Assembly: GCF_003966125.1 (NCBI RefSeq)
Contig: NZ_RXMA01000037.1
Location: 1 to 37,703 of the forward strand
Reading direction: 5' to 3'
Source: Azospirillum griseum
Lineage (GTDB): Bacteria; Pseudomonadota; Alphaproteobacteria; Azospirillales; Azospirillaceae
Length of the DNA stretch: 37,703 nucleotides
The notes below the pieces were generated by a model. That model searched no databases, was not told the DNA's origin, and saw nothing but the letters and a program-made list of their open reading frames with translations. The position numbers and the translations under genes were made by a program. This document shows, one piece after another, positions 15,472 through 23,405 of this stretch (position 1 is the stretch's first letter; each line of letters opens with the position of its first letter).

Positions 15472-16562
15472 GGTGCCTCCGACAACAGAACGCGCAACCG
15501 TTCGCCAGTCAACCAATCGTCGTTGCCATCGCTGGCGTAGCGGAATCCGTCGGCGACCGGACGGGCGTTCAACCCTTCATAGGGATCATGACGCCAGAAG
15601 GCAAAGGCCGGTTCGATCACGTAACGATCAGGCAATTCGTAAGTCTGGCGGGAATCATCCTCGGTGATCATCACCTCGTGGAGTTTTTCGCCAGGCCGGA
15701 TGCCGACGATGCGGTGAGGCAGGTGAGGGGCCATGGCCAGAGCCAAATCGGCGATGCGCATGCTGGGGATTTTTGGAACGAAAATCTCCCCACCCTGCAT
15801 CATCGCAAAACAGGACAGCACGAAATCGACGCCATGCTGCAACGTGATCCAGAAACGGGTCATGCGATCATCCGTGATCGGCAGATGGTCGGCTCCGCTG
15901 GCGATCATCTTGCGGAACAACGGCACGACGCTGCCACGCGACCCGACCACGTTTCCATAACGCACGACAGCGAAACGGGTGTCCTGAGAACCGGACAGGT
16001 TGTTTGCGGCGATGAAGATTTTGTCCGACGCCAGCTTGCTGGCTCCATAGAGGTTGATCGGGTTGGCCGCCTTGTCCGTGGAAAGCGCGACCACACGCCG
16101 CACCCCAGCCGACAGCGCCGCCCCCACCACATTCTCGGCACCGTAAACATTCGTGTTGATGCATTCCATAGGGTTGTATTCAGCCGCCGGCACATGCTTC
16201 AGAGCCGCCGCGTGAACGCAGAAATCAACACCGCGCATCGCCAGATCCAGACGCGCCCGATCGCGGACATCACCGATGAAAAAGCGCAGGGTCGATGCCC
16301 ACTCCGCCGGCATCTGTTGCTGCATCTCATACTGTTTGAATTCATCACGGGAGAAAATGATCACCCGGCGTGGTTTGGCGTGCCGCATCACGGTGTCCAC
16401 AAACCGCCGCCCGAAGGAACCGGTTCCCCCCGTCACCAGAATGGAACGCCCATCCAACAGGCGCAGACCCGCCCACAGATCGTTCTGACCGTCACCCTTC
16501 GGATGTTGCGCCTGGGGGTTGCTGGGCATTGTCGTCACGGTCGATTCCATCCCCAGTTTCAT
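15468..16562 (-). CDS. pseB: UDP-N-acetylglucosamine 4,6-dehydratase (inverting) PseB
   Basis: First enzyme of pseudaminic acid synthesis: removes water from UDP-GlcNAc and inverts C5, giving a 4-keto-6-deoxy-L-arabino sugar nucleotide. A 364-residue soluble short-chain dehydrogenase. The NADP-binding GGTGSFG lies at 45-51, the catalytic Thr-Asp-Lys at 162-164 (STDKAANP) and the Tyr172-x-x-x-Lys176 pair in YGASK. Family sequence NVVGSRGSVVPLF and TRFWITL also match PseB rather than membrane-bound retaining dehydratases. The first 30 residues are an unusual polar extension; ATG codons at residues 5 and 12 are alternative starts, none with a good ribosome site. Coupled to pseC by a 4-base overlap. 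Confidence 0.92.
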   Translation of the reverse strand: MKLGMESTVTTMPSNPQAQHPKGDGQNDLWAGLRLLDGRSILVTGGTGSFGRRFVDTVMRHAKPRRVIIFSRDEFKQYEMQQQMPAEWASTLRFFIGDVRDRARLDLAMRGVDFCVHAAALKHVPAAEYNPMECINTNVYGAENVVGAALSAGVRRVVALSTDKAANPINLYGASKLASDKIFIAANNLSGSQDTRFAVVRYGNVVGSRGSVVPLFRKMIASGADHLPITDDRMTRFWITLQHGVDFVLSCFAMMQGGEIFVPKIPSMRIADLALAMAPHLPHRIVGIRPGEKLHEVMITEDDSRQTYELPDRYVIEPAFAFWRHDPYEGLNARPVADGFRYASDGNDDWLTGERLRVLLSEAP

Positions 16563-16778
16563 CCATCATAAGGGCACCAGCGCGGGTGCTGGTCCGACAG
16601 CATTGACACTCAAACGATGCCGACCATAGCCAAATCTTTCTGATGATCGGGTTAATTCAGGATATTCGCGGATGCAAGGGGACAGAATCGGAAGGTGACA
16701 CCCGAAAGACCCGACGGCTCTGGCTGCCCAGTGGGGGCTGCGGTGTTCAATCAGGCGTTCGGCACGGATGGCATGCAC

Positions 16779-18023
16779 TTAAAGACGCCCATTGTGCAGA
16801 TCCTCAAGCAACCGGATTTGCGCGGGCAGGCAAACGGTTTCAAGATCAAAGCGCTCCATCACTGTCTCTCGCGCGGCGATGGACAGGGCTGTGCGTCGAT
16901 CCGTGTCCTCCAAAACGCTTTCCACCCGGCTCACCAAGGCGTCGGGATCAAAAAAATCGGTCAGCAGCCCGTTCACGCCATCCTCTATGACTTCGGCAAC
17001 CGGCGGCGTGGCGGACCCAATGATCGGTGCACCGCAAGCCATGGCCTCCAGCATCGACCAGGACAACACAAAGGGGTAGGTCAGATAGATGTGGGCGCGC
17101 GACACACGCAACACCGACAAATACTGATCATAGGGCAGTTTGCCCAATGTGTGCAGGCGGGCGGCCTCTGGCCGTGGCGTTCCGGTGGAATCCAGCATGG
17201 TGTCCCGCCACAGGGTGTCCCGCCAGGTTCCGCCACCTTGAGGCGGCGCGCCGTAACTGATCTCGTCGCCGCCAACCATCAGAATGTGCAGATTTGGGCG
17301 GCGACGCAGCAACTCCACCGCCGCCCGCATGGCGGTGGGAAACCCTCGATAGGGCTCCAGATTGCGGGCGACATAGGTGACAATCTCGTCCTGTCGCGTC
17401 AGAACGCGCCCATCGGGCAGGGTGACGCGGGCTTGCGGATCCGGGCTGCACAGGGCGGTATCCACCCCATCATGCACCACGGAGATGCGTGGCTGGAACG
17501 CAACGGGATGCTGGGCACGTTGCCAAACCGTTGGGCTGATCCCCCAATCCATGGCGTCCAGACCGGTCAGCAGAGCCGCGTTTTTGGCACGGACCCGGCA
17601 ACGGGTTTCAAGGGTGACGGGGTGTTCCGGGTCAAAACCGACATCGGCCCCCTCCGCCCGGTAGAAGAATTCGCAGTAGAGCATCAGGCGGGCGTTTGGA
17701 AACACGTCCTTGAGGAACAGCGCCTCCCCCCATCCCGGATGCGCGCAAATGACGTCCGGCACAAAGCCGTCCTGCTTCAGCGCCATCCCGGCCCGCACAG
17801 CCCCTTGTCCGTGCAACACCTGCCCTTCGAACAGGCGAAGATAAGGATGGGTGGCCGGACCGGGTTCGCGGGTCGGACGGTAAAGCACCGTCCGCACCCC
17901 CATTGGCAAATCACGCCTCGCCTTTCCAATGAAAGCGACGCGATGGTCGGGGTTGGCCGCAAAGCAGCGGATCAGGTGTTTGTACTGCCCCGGTGTGTTT
18001 TGGTGGACAAACAGAATCCGCAT
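16779..18023 (-). CDS. Family 4 glycosyltransferase
   Basis: A 414-residue GT-B enzyme. The N-terminal Rossmann half begins MRILFVHQNTPGQYKHL, a start common in GT4 enzymes of glycan clusters. The C-terminal half has VTYVARNLEPYRGFPTAMRA (nucleotide-sugar phosphate contact region) and the E-x7-E-like donor site in SWSMLEAMACGAPIIGSATPPVAEVI. Soluble or peripheral at the inner membrane, retaining, donor unknown. It precedes pseB by 216 bases on the same strand; that gap has no clear terminator or gene. It could transfer one of the sugars made here, but specificity cannot be read from sequence. Confidence 0.88.
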   Translation of the reverse strand: MRILFVHQNTPGQYKHLIRCFAANPDHRVAFIGKARRDLPMGVRTVLYRPTREPGPATHPYLRLFEGQVLHGQGAVRAGMALKQDGFVPDVICAHPGWGEALFLKDVFPNARLMLYCEFFYRAEGADVGFDPEHPVTLETRCRVRAKNAALLTGLDAMDWGISPTVWQRAQHPVAFQPRISVVHDGVDTALCSPDPQARVTLPDGRVLTRQDEIVTYVARNLEPYRGFPTAMRAAVELLRRRPNLHILMVGGDEISYGAPPQGGGTWRDTLWRDTMLDSTGTPRPEAARLHTLGKLPYDQYLSVLRVSRAHIYLTYPFVLSWSMLEAMACGAPIIGSATPPVAEVIEDGVNGLLTDFFDPDALVSRVESVLEDTDRRTALSIAARETVMERFDLETVCLPAQIRLLEDLHNGRL

Positions 18024-18071
18024 CGGTTTGGCGCTGTGAAGGCAAAGACAGGATCGTGGTGGGACGGAGGG

Positions 18072-18100
18072 GAAGGAGCATCACAACGACGCCCTCCTTC
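18072..18100 (-). terminator. Weak hairpin after the Sel1 gene
   Basis: GAAGGAG / CTCCTTC, a 7-bp stem with a 15-base loop, about 13 bases past the stop at 18113. Long loop and no T run make it doubtful. Confidence 0.3.
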
Positions 18101-18112
18101 ACCAGCGCCGGA

Positions 18113-19447
18113 TCAAGCCATCGCCACGCGCTTGGGATCCTTCTTCCACTCCTCCATCAGGACCTGGGCCTTATGGCGCTCCTCGCTGCTCAATCGATTG
18201 CCCAGTTCGTGCGCCTTGGCTTCCAACCCTTCGCGGTCCGGTCCGGGTTGGCTGGCGGCGGCGGCCATGATGTACCAGACATAGGCCTGCGTCGGGTTGT
18301 TGGCCTTGTCCGCCGCAGCGTACAGCATGGCCATGTTGATCATGGCGCCTGTGTGCCCTTGCGCGGCGGCTTTGCGCAGCCAGTCGATGCCCTCGACCAG
18401 TTCCGGGCGTCCACCCCACCCGTGCGCCAGCATCAGCCCCAGATTGACCTGGGCACCAACATTGCCCTGCATGGCCGCCTTGCGGTACCAGACCGCCGCT
18501 TCGGCGTGATCGACCTGCCCGGCCAGCCCGTTGGCGTGAATCAGGCCCAGATTGAATTGGGCGTTGACGTTGCCCTTGTCGGCCGACAAGCGGCACCATT
18601 TCAGCGTTTCCCGGTAATCCTGTGGCACGCCGTGCCCGCGCGCGTACAGAAGGCCCAGATTGACCTGGGCCACCGCGTGCCCTTGCTCCGCCGCCTGCCG
18701 GTAACAGTCGGCCGCGCGCGCCGGATCGGCGGGCACCCCGGTTCCATGTTCAAAAATGACCGCAAGCGCCAACTGGGCGTTGACAAAGCCCTGACCGGCG
18801 GCACGCTCGTACCAGGCGATCGCCTGCTCCATGTCGCGTTCCACGCCATGGCCGTTGGCATAGAGCGACGCAAGGGCGTGCTGTGCCGCAGCGTTCCCCT
18901 GCTCCGCCGCCTTGCGATACCAACCCGCCGCAACGCCATGATCCTGCGGGACGCCCTGACCGAAAGCGTGCAGCAGGCCCATATGATGCTGCGCTTCGGC
19001 GTGGCCGCGCTCCGCCGCCTGGCTGTACCAATGGACCGCCTGAGCGATGTCCTGCCCGACCCCCAAGCCGTTGGGGTAGAGCAAGGCCAGATTGGCGTCT
19101 GCGGCGACCGGATTCGCCTTGGCCACCGTTTTGTACCAACGCACCGGCAACGCGCTGTCCTGTTGCGCGCCTTCGCCGTTGGCGTAGCACAGAGCCAACG
19201 AGAACTGAGCGTCGGGGTTTCCCTGCTCCGCTGCCTTGCGGAACCAATAGGCCGCGTCTCCAAAATCACGAACCACACCCAAGCCACGGGCATAAAGCTG
19301 ACCCATGCGGTACTGCGCTTCGTTGTTGCCGCGTTCGGCCAACGGCAACCAGTGGGCAACAGCGGTTGCGTAATCCTCCGCGTCGAACGCCGTCAGGCCC
19401 TTCTGGAAGTCGGGCTTCTTCACCGCAGCGTTTTTCGATTTCTTCAT
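18113..19447 (-). CDS. Sel1-repeat (SLR) protein in the type I secretion operon
   Basis: A 444-residue protein made almost wholly of 36-residue Sel1-like alpha-helical repeats: ten clear units plus a degenerate one (for example AAYWFRKAAEQGNPDAQ and LGLLYARGHGVPQD). It has a Lys-rich start (MKKSKN) and no signal peptide, so it is probably cytoplasmic. Sel1 repeats form curved protein-binding scaffolds. It follows the HlyD gene directly: a TTG at 19465 would overlap the HlyD stop as TTGA and has GGGAG two bases before it, whereas the ATG at 19447 lacks a ribosome site, so the start is uncertain. Position suggests a partner of the exporter or its substrate, for instance a recruitment factor or chaperone; that is inference. 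Confidence 0.88.
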   Translation of the reverse strand: MKKSKNAAVKKPDFQKGLTAFDAEDYATAVAHWLPLAERGNNEAQYRMGQLYARGLGVVRDFGDAAYWFRKAAEQGNPDAQFSLALCYANGEGAQQDSALPVRWYKTVAKANPVAADANLALLYPNGLGVGQDIAQAVHWYSQAAERGHAEAQHHMGLLHAFGQGVPQDHGVAAGWYRKAAEQGNAAAQHALASLYANGHGVERDMEQAIAWYERAAGQGFVNAQLALAVIFEHGTGVPADPARAADCYRQAAEQGHAVAQVNLGLLYARGHGVPQDYRETLKWCRLSADKGNVNAQFNLGLIHANGLAGQVDHAEAAVWYRKAAMQGNVGAQVNLGLMLAHGWGGRPELVEGIDWLRKAAAQGHTGAMINMAMLYAAADKANNPTQAYVWYIMAAAASQPGPDREGLEAKAHELGNRLSSEERHKAQVLMEEWKKDPKRVAMA

Positions 19448-19461
19448 GTTGCCGAACACAA

Positions 19462-20880
19462 TCAAGGCTCCCGCATGCTTTCGTCGACCCCGCGCAGAAT
19501 GGGCCGCAGGAAATAGGTGATGATGCGGCGTTCGCCGACCTTGATGTCGGCTGTCACCGGCATGCCGGGAATCAGGCGGAAATTGGATGGCACATTGTCC
19601 AAGGACGTCGTCGTGAGTTTGACCTTGGCCCGGTAGTAAAGGGTCGATGTCGGATCGTTCTTGTTGGAGAAGGAGTCCTCGCTAATGGTGGCCACCTCCC
19701 CTTCCAACGATCCATGTTGAAGGTAGGGGTAGGCCTCCAACTTGACCCGCACCTTGTCACCGATCTGGACGAACGCAAGGTCGCGCGCGTCGATGTGCGC
19801 TTCAACCTCCATCGGCGCGCCGATCGGCACCAGGGTGAACAGCGCTTCGGCCTCCTTGGCAAGGGAGCCTGAAGCGGCGGTCGGGGCCACCTGAAGCACA
19901 ATCCCGTCAACCGGGGAGTCGAGCTGGATCAGGGACTGGCGGCGACGCGCCTTGGTCAACTGCTCCCGCATCGCTTCGCGTTCGTTGCGCTGGGTGGTCA
20001 ACTCCTCGATGATTTTTGTGCTCCATTGCTGGATGAACACATCCCGCTCAGAGAGGAGCGCTTGCAGATCGTGACGGTTGCCCTGCAGTTCGTTTTGGTT
20101 GAGGACCAGATTGCGCTCGATGTCGATGCGGTCGCTGGTTGCCTGCAAAAGATTGAGGCGGCTGCCGACCTGGGTCGCCAGCAAGGAGGAGCGCATGTCC
20201 TCGATCTCACGGACCACCTTCAACCGTTCGGTCAGATGCCGACGGTCCATTTCGTATTTGGAGACGTTTGACTCAAGCCGTGCGATCCGCTCCACATAAT
20301 TCTGCAATTGCGCCTGGCGCTGGGCCTGGCGCTCGCGCCACAGCGCCTGTTGCAGAAGGCCGAAGCCATAACGGTCCTCGCTCGCCACAAAGGGAGCACC
20401 CTTCTGCTCCGCCTCCAGGCGCGCGATCAGGGCGTCGGCGTTGGCAAGACGGGACTCCAGCTGCAGAACATCGGCCTGGGTAAAGGTCGGATCCAGTGTG
20501 GCCAGCACATCGCCCTTCCGAACGACGTCCCCCTCACGAACCATCACCTTCTTGATGAACGCCATTTCCAGAGGCTGGACCAGCACGTTCGGTTCGGTGG
20601 ACACCAGCTTGCCCTGCGCCGCGACAATCTTGTCGAGGTAGGAGAAACTGGCCCAGGCGATGGCCGCGACCACGAACAGCGCCAGGAGATGCAGCGTGAT
20701 GCGCGCCAGAAAGGGATCGGGACCGTTCTGGATGGCCTCTGTGTCTTTCTGGAAGGCTCCAATCGCCGCCTGTCCACGCGCCTTGGCGCGCTTGTCAACC
20801 GGCGCGGGTTCTCTTGGTTGAACCGCGTCGTTGGCCGGAACACGCGCCGTCTGGATTGTCGCAAGCTTCTGTGCCGTCAA
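19462..20880 (-). CDS. HlyD-family membrane fusion protein of type I secretion
   Basis: A 472-residue adaptor linking the inner-membrane ABC transporter to an outer-membrane TolC-type channel. Cytoplasmic residues 1-60, one membrane segment at about 62-82, a split biotinyl-lipoyl-like beta domain (TEPNVLVQPLEMAFIKKVMVREGDVVRKGD, 96-124, then SPVDGIVLQV), a long coiled coil at about 135-320, and the C-terminal HlyD signature VKLEAYPYLQHGSLEGEV with LIPGMPVTADIKVGERRIITYFLRPI. It starts with TTG at 20880; AGGAG nine bases before it overlaps the stop codon of the ABC gene (TAGGAG), so the two genes are coupled. No TolC gene is in the window. Confidence 0.93.
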   Translation of the reverse strand: MTAQKLATIQTARVPANDAVQPREPAPVDKRAKARGQAAIGAFQKDTEAIQNGPDPFLARITLHLLALFVVAAIAWASFSYLDKIVAAQGKLVSTEPNVLVQPLEMAFIKKVMVREGDVVRKGDVLATLDPTFTQADVLQLESRLANADALIARLEAEQKGAPFVASEDRYGFGLLQQALWRERQAQRQAQLQNYVERIARLESNVSKYEMDRRHLTERLKVVREIEDMRSSLLATQVGSRLNLLQATSDRIDIERNLVLNQNELQGNRHDLQALLSERDVFIQQWSTKIIEELTTQRNEREAMREQLTKARRRQSLIQLDSPVDGIVLQVAPTAASGSLAKEAEALFTLVPIGAPMEVEAHIDARDLAFVQIGDKVRVKLEAYPYLQHGSLEGEVATISEDSFSNKNDPTSTLYYRAKVKLTTTSLDNVPSNFRLIPGMPVTADIKVGERRIITYFLRPILRGVDESMREP

Positions 20881-20889
20881 GGGGACGCG

Positions 20890-20894
20890 CTCCT
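20890..20894 (-). promoter_or_regulatory. Ribosome binding site overlapping the ABC gene stop
   Basis: AGGAG on the minus strand begins inside the TAG stop of the exporter ATPase gene and lies nine bases before the TTG start of the HlyD gene. It supports the TTG start and coupled translation. Confidence 0.6.
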
Positions 20895-23049
20895 AGATGT
20901 GCCGGTTCTGCTGATGCCAGAGATGCTGATAGATCTCACAGCGCTCCAACAGAACGTCATGGCGACCGCTGTCCACCACCTTGCCCCGGTCCATCACCAG
21001 GATGGTGTCGGAGGGCACGAGCGAGGACAGGCGGTGCGAGATGATGATGACGGTCCGCCCACGGGCGATGTTCATCAGGTTGGCCTGGACAATGGCCTCG
21101 CTCTCGGCATCAAGGGCCGAGGTCGCCTCGTCCATGATCAGGATTTTCGGGTTGGTCAGCAGCGCGCGGGCGATGGCCAGACGCTGGCGCTGCCCCCCCG
21201 ACAGGTTGGAGGAGCCTTCCTCCAGCATGGTGTCGAGGCCCTTGGGCATCCGCTCCACAAACTCGTCGGCCCCGGCCAGTTGCAGCACCTTCAGGATTTC
21301 TTCGGTCGTGGCGCTGGGTTTGGCCGCAGACACATTTTCACGGATGGTGCCTGTGAACAGGAAATTGTCCTGCAAGACCACACCGATCGACGCGCGCAGA
21401 TGGTCGAGATCATATTCGCGCAAATCACGCCCATCGATGCGGATCAACCCCTCCTGCGCCCGATGCAGCCCCTGCAACAGACGGGTCAGCGTGGTCTTGC
21501 CCGAGCCGCTGCGCCCCATGACGCCGAGAATGGTCCCTTGCGTCGCGGTGAAGGACACACCATCCAGAGCCGGGGGGGTGGTCGGAGCGTAGCGGAAGCG
21601 GACCTCCTGGAACTCCACCGTGCCCGCCAGAGGGGTGCGCAGACCGCGTCCGGTCCGCCCTTCCTCAGGCGGGTGGTTCATGATGGTCCCCAGCATCTGC
21701 ACGGAAATCGACACCTCCTGCACCTGCTGGACGAGCTGGGCCAACTGCATCAACGGTTGGGTCACGCGCCCGGCCAGGATGTAAAAGGCAATCAAGGCCC
21801 CCATCATCAACTCACCATTCAGCGCCAGATAGGTGCCGAGGCCAAGCAGGCTGGCCATCATGAGCTGGTTCAGGGGCTGGGCCACCGCCTGCCCGATGAT
21901 CATGATCCGACCGACATCGAAACGCTGTTCGGCGGCGCGCGCGACGCGATGGTCCCATTCCAGCTTCTGGCGTGAATCCAGCGCCAGGGACTTCACCGTG
22001 CGCATGCCGTGGATGTTTTCAATCAGGAAGGACTGTTGCCGAACCTCCGCCTGGTACAAATCCTTCAACCGCCCTTTGATCAGGGGAATCATGATGCCGA
22101 TGTTGAGGGCCATCAGAACGGTGAAGGCCAGCACCAAAAGGGTCAATGGCAGGCTGTACATGAACATGATCGGCAGGAAAATCACCAGCGACACCATGTC
22201 CAGCAGGGTCATGAACAGCTGACCGGTGAGGAAATTGCGGATCCGTTCGGCCTGTTGAACGTTCTTGACAACCTCACCCGACGACACCCGCTCGAAATAA
22301 TGCATCGGCAGGCTGACGAGCTTGTTGAAGACCTGAACGTTCATCTTCGCGTCGATCTTTTTCGTCGCGTACAGCATCAGATACTGACGCAAATACGAGA
22401 AGATCGTCTCGAACAGGATAACCCCGACCATCCCGACCATCAGCACGCCCAAGGTGCCCATGCTGCGGTGAACCAGGACGCGATCAATCACCAACTGGAA
22501 GAAAATCGGCACGGCCAGGGTGAACAGGCTCATCAGGATGGCGGCGATGCCGATGTCGCGGAAGATCCGGCGATGACGCAGGATTTCGACCAGAAACCAT
22601 TTCAAGCCGAAAGGCTGTTCGGTGTCGGTCAAACCATAGTCGCGCTTCAGCAGCACGACTTCGCCAGCCCAGGCCTGATTCAATCGGATCCGGTCCACCG
22701 GCAGGATGGTTTCCTGCCCGACCAGCGGATCCTGCAGGATGGCAACGTCGGTTTCGCCCTGCTTGCCAAAGCCCAGAACCACCATCGAGTTGCCATTGCG
22801 CAGCCGCAAGATGGCAGGAAAGGCGTCCTGGAGCTTGCCCAGATCCTCCCACTCCAGGGTCGTCGCCTCGGCCTTGAGGCCAATCGATTTGGCCACACGC
22901 AGCAACCGGGCGGTGTCCAGTTCCTCATTCCCGATCACATTGCTGTGCCGCAGCCGCTCTGCGGACACATCAAGGCCACGCTGACGCGCGACAACGGCCA
23001 GGGAGTGCAGCCCGGTGTGAGCGCACGGAACTTCCGCAGCGAGAGTCAT
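20893..23049 (-). CDS. Type I secretion ABC transporter (HlyB type, with inactive C39-like domain)
   Basis: A 718-residue inner-membrane exporter. Residues 1-130 are a C39-like domain in which the catalytic Cys is absent (HTGLHS at 11-16), as in HlyB, where this domain binds unfolded RTX substrate instead of cutting a leader. About six membrane segments follow (150-440), then the ATPase: Walker A GRSGSGKT (512-519), Q-loop VVLQDNFLF, signature LSGGQ (616-620), Walker B ending Asp640-Glu641 and switch His672. The frame continues to 23196, but ATG at 23049 gives normal HlyB length. The likely cargo is the RTX protein at 9540-11981, whose C terminus is the right type. First gene of the operon ABC-HlyD-Sel1. 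Confidence 0.93.
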   Translation of the reverse strand: MTLAAEVPCAHTGLHSLAVVARQRGLDVSAERLRHSNVIGNEELDTARLLRVAKSIGLKAEATTLEWEDLGKLQDAFPAILRLRNGNSMVVLGFGKQGETDVAILQDPLVGQETILPVDRIRLNQAWAGEVVLLKRDYGLTDTEQPFGLKWFLVEILRHRRIFRDIGIAAILMSLFTLAVPIFFQLVIDRVLVHRSMGTLGVLMVGMVGVILFETIFSYLRQYLMLYATKKIDAKMNVQVFNKLVSLPMHYFERVSSGEVVKNVQQAERIRNFLTGQLFMTLLDMVSLVIFLPIMFMYSLPLTLLVLAFTVLMALNIGIMIPLIKGRLKDLYQAEVRQQSFLIENIHGMRTVKSLALDSRQKLEWDHRVARAAEQRFDVGRIMIIGQAVAQPLNQLMMASLLGLGTYLALNGELMMGALIAFYILAGRVTQPLMQLAQLVQQVQEVSISVQMLGTIMNHPPEEGRTGRGLRTPLAGTVEFQEVRFRYAPTTPPALDGVSFTATQGTILGVMGRSGSGKTTLTRLLQGLHRAQEGLIRIDGRDLREYDLDHLRASIGVVLQDNFLFTGTIRENVSAAKPSATTEEILKVLQLAGADEFVERMPKGLDTMLEEGSSNLSGGQRQRLAIARALLTNPKILIMDEATSALDAESEAIVQANLMNIARGRTVIIISHRLSSLVPSDTILVMDRGKVVDSGRHDVLLERCEIYQHLWHQQNRHI

Positions 23050-23405
23050 GGGAACCGCCGTAGAGAATAAGGAACAGATCGCGAAAGCAAGGTCTTCATA
23101 CCGTTCGATCACCCGGTCCGCATCGACCAAGCGCTCCTTCTGGCCGGAGGCACAGCGGAGCGCGCGCGTCCGCCACTTGCGGACATGCCTACCCACGCAA
23201 TCACGGTCAAATAGCAGAAGAGGCGGGACAGCGGCAAGTCATCTGTCCAAGCCACCTCAATTGGCTAATCTTTGTTCCCACGACCAGCCCCTCCCCTGCC
23301 CTCGCGTGGTTGGAACGAGATGCCGCTTGCGAACAGCCGCTGGTCATTGCTATCGACCGAGGCACGAACACACGCGCTCAAGGCGCGCAGAGAGCGGTCC
23401 GCCCG
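23050..23405. other. 356-base divergent intergenic region
   Basis: Lies between the starts of the type I secretion operon (minus) and the TPR-GT41 gene (plus), so it should hold both promoters. A small hairpin, GTCCGC-CACTT-GCGGAC at 23166-23182, is present. Both flanking frames extend into it with Arg-rich, unlikely N termini. I see no confident -35/-10 pair or gene. Confidence 0.5.

Noticed and set aside
16695..18284. 529-codon plus-strand open frame
   Set aside because: Antisense to the GT4 gene, which has clear family motifs; composition is typical of a shadow frame.
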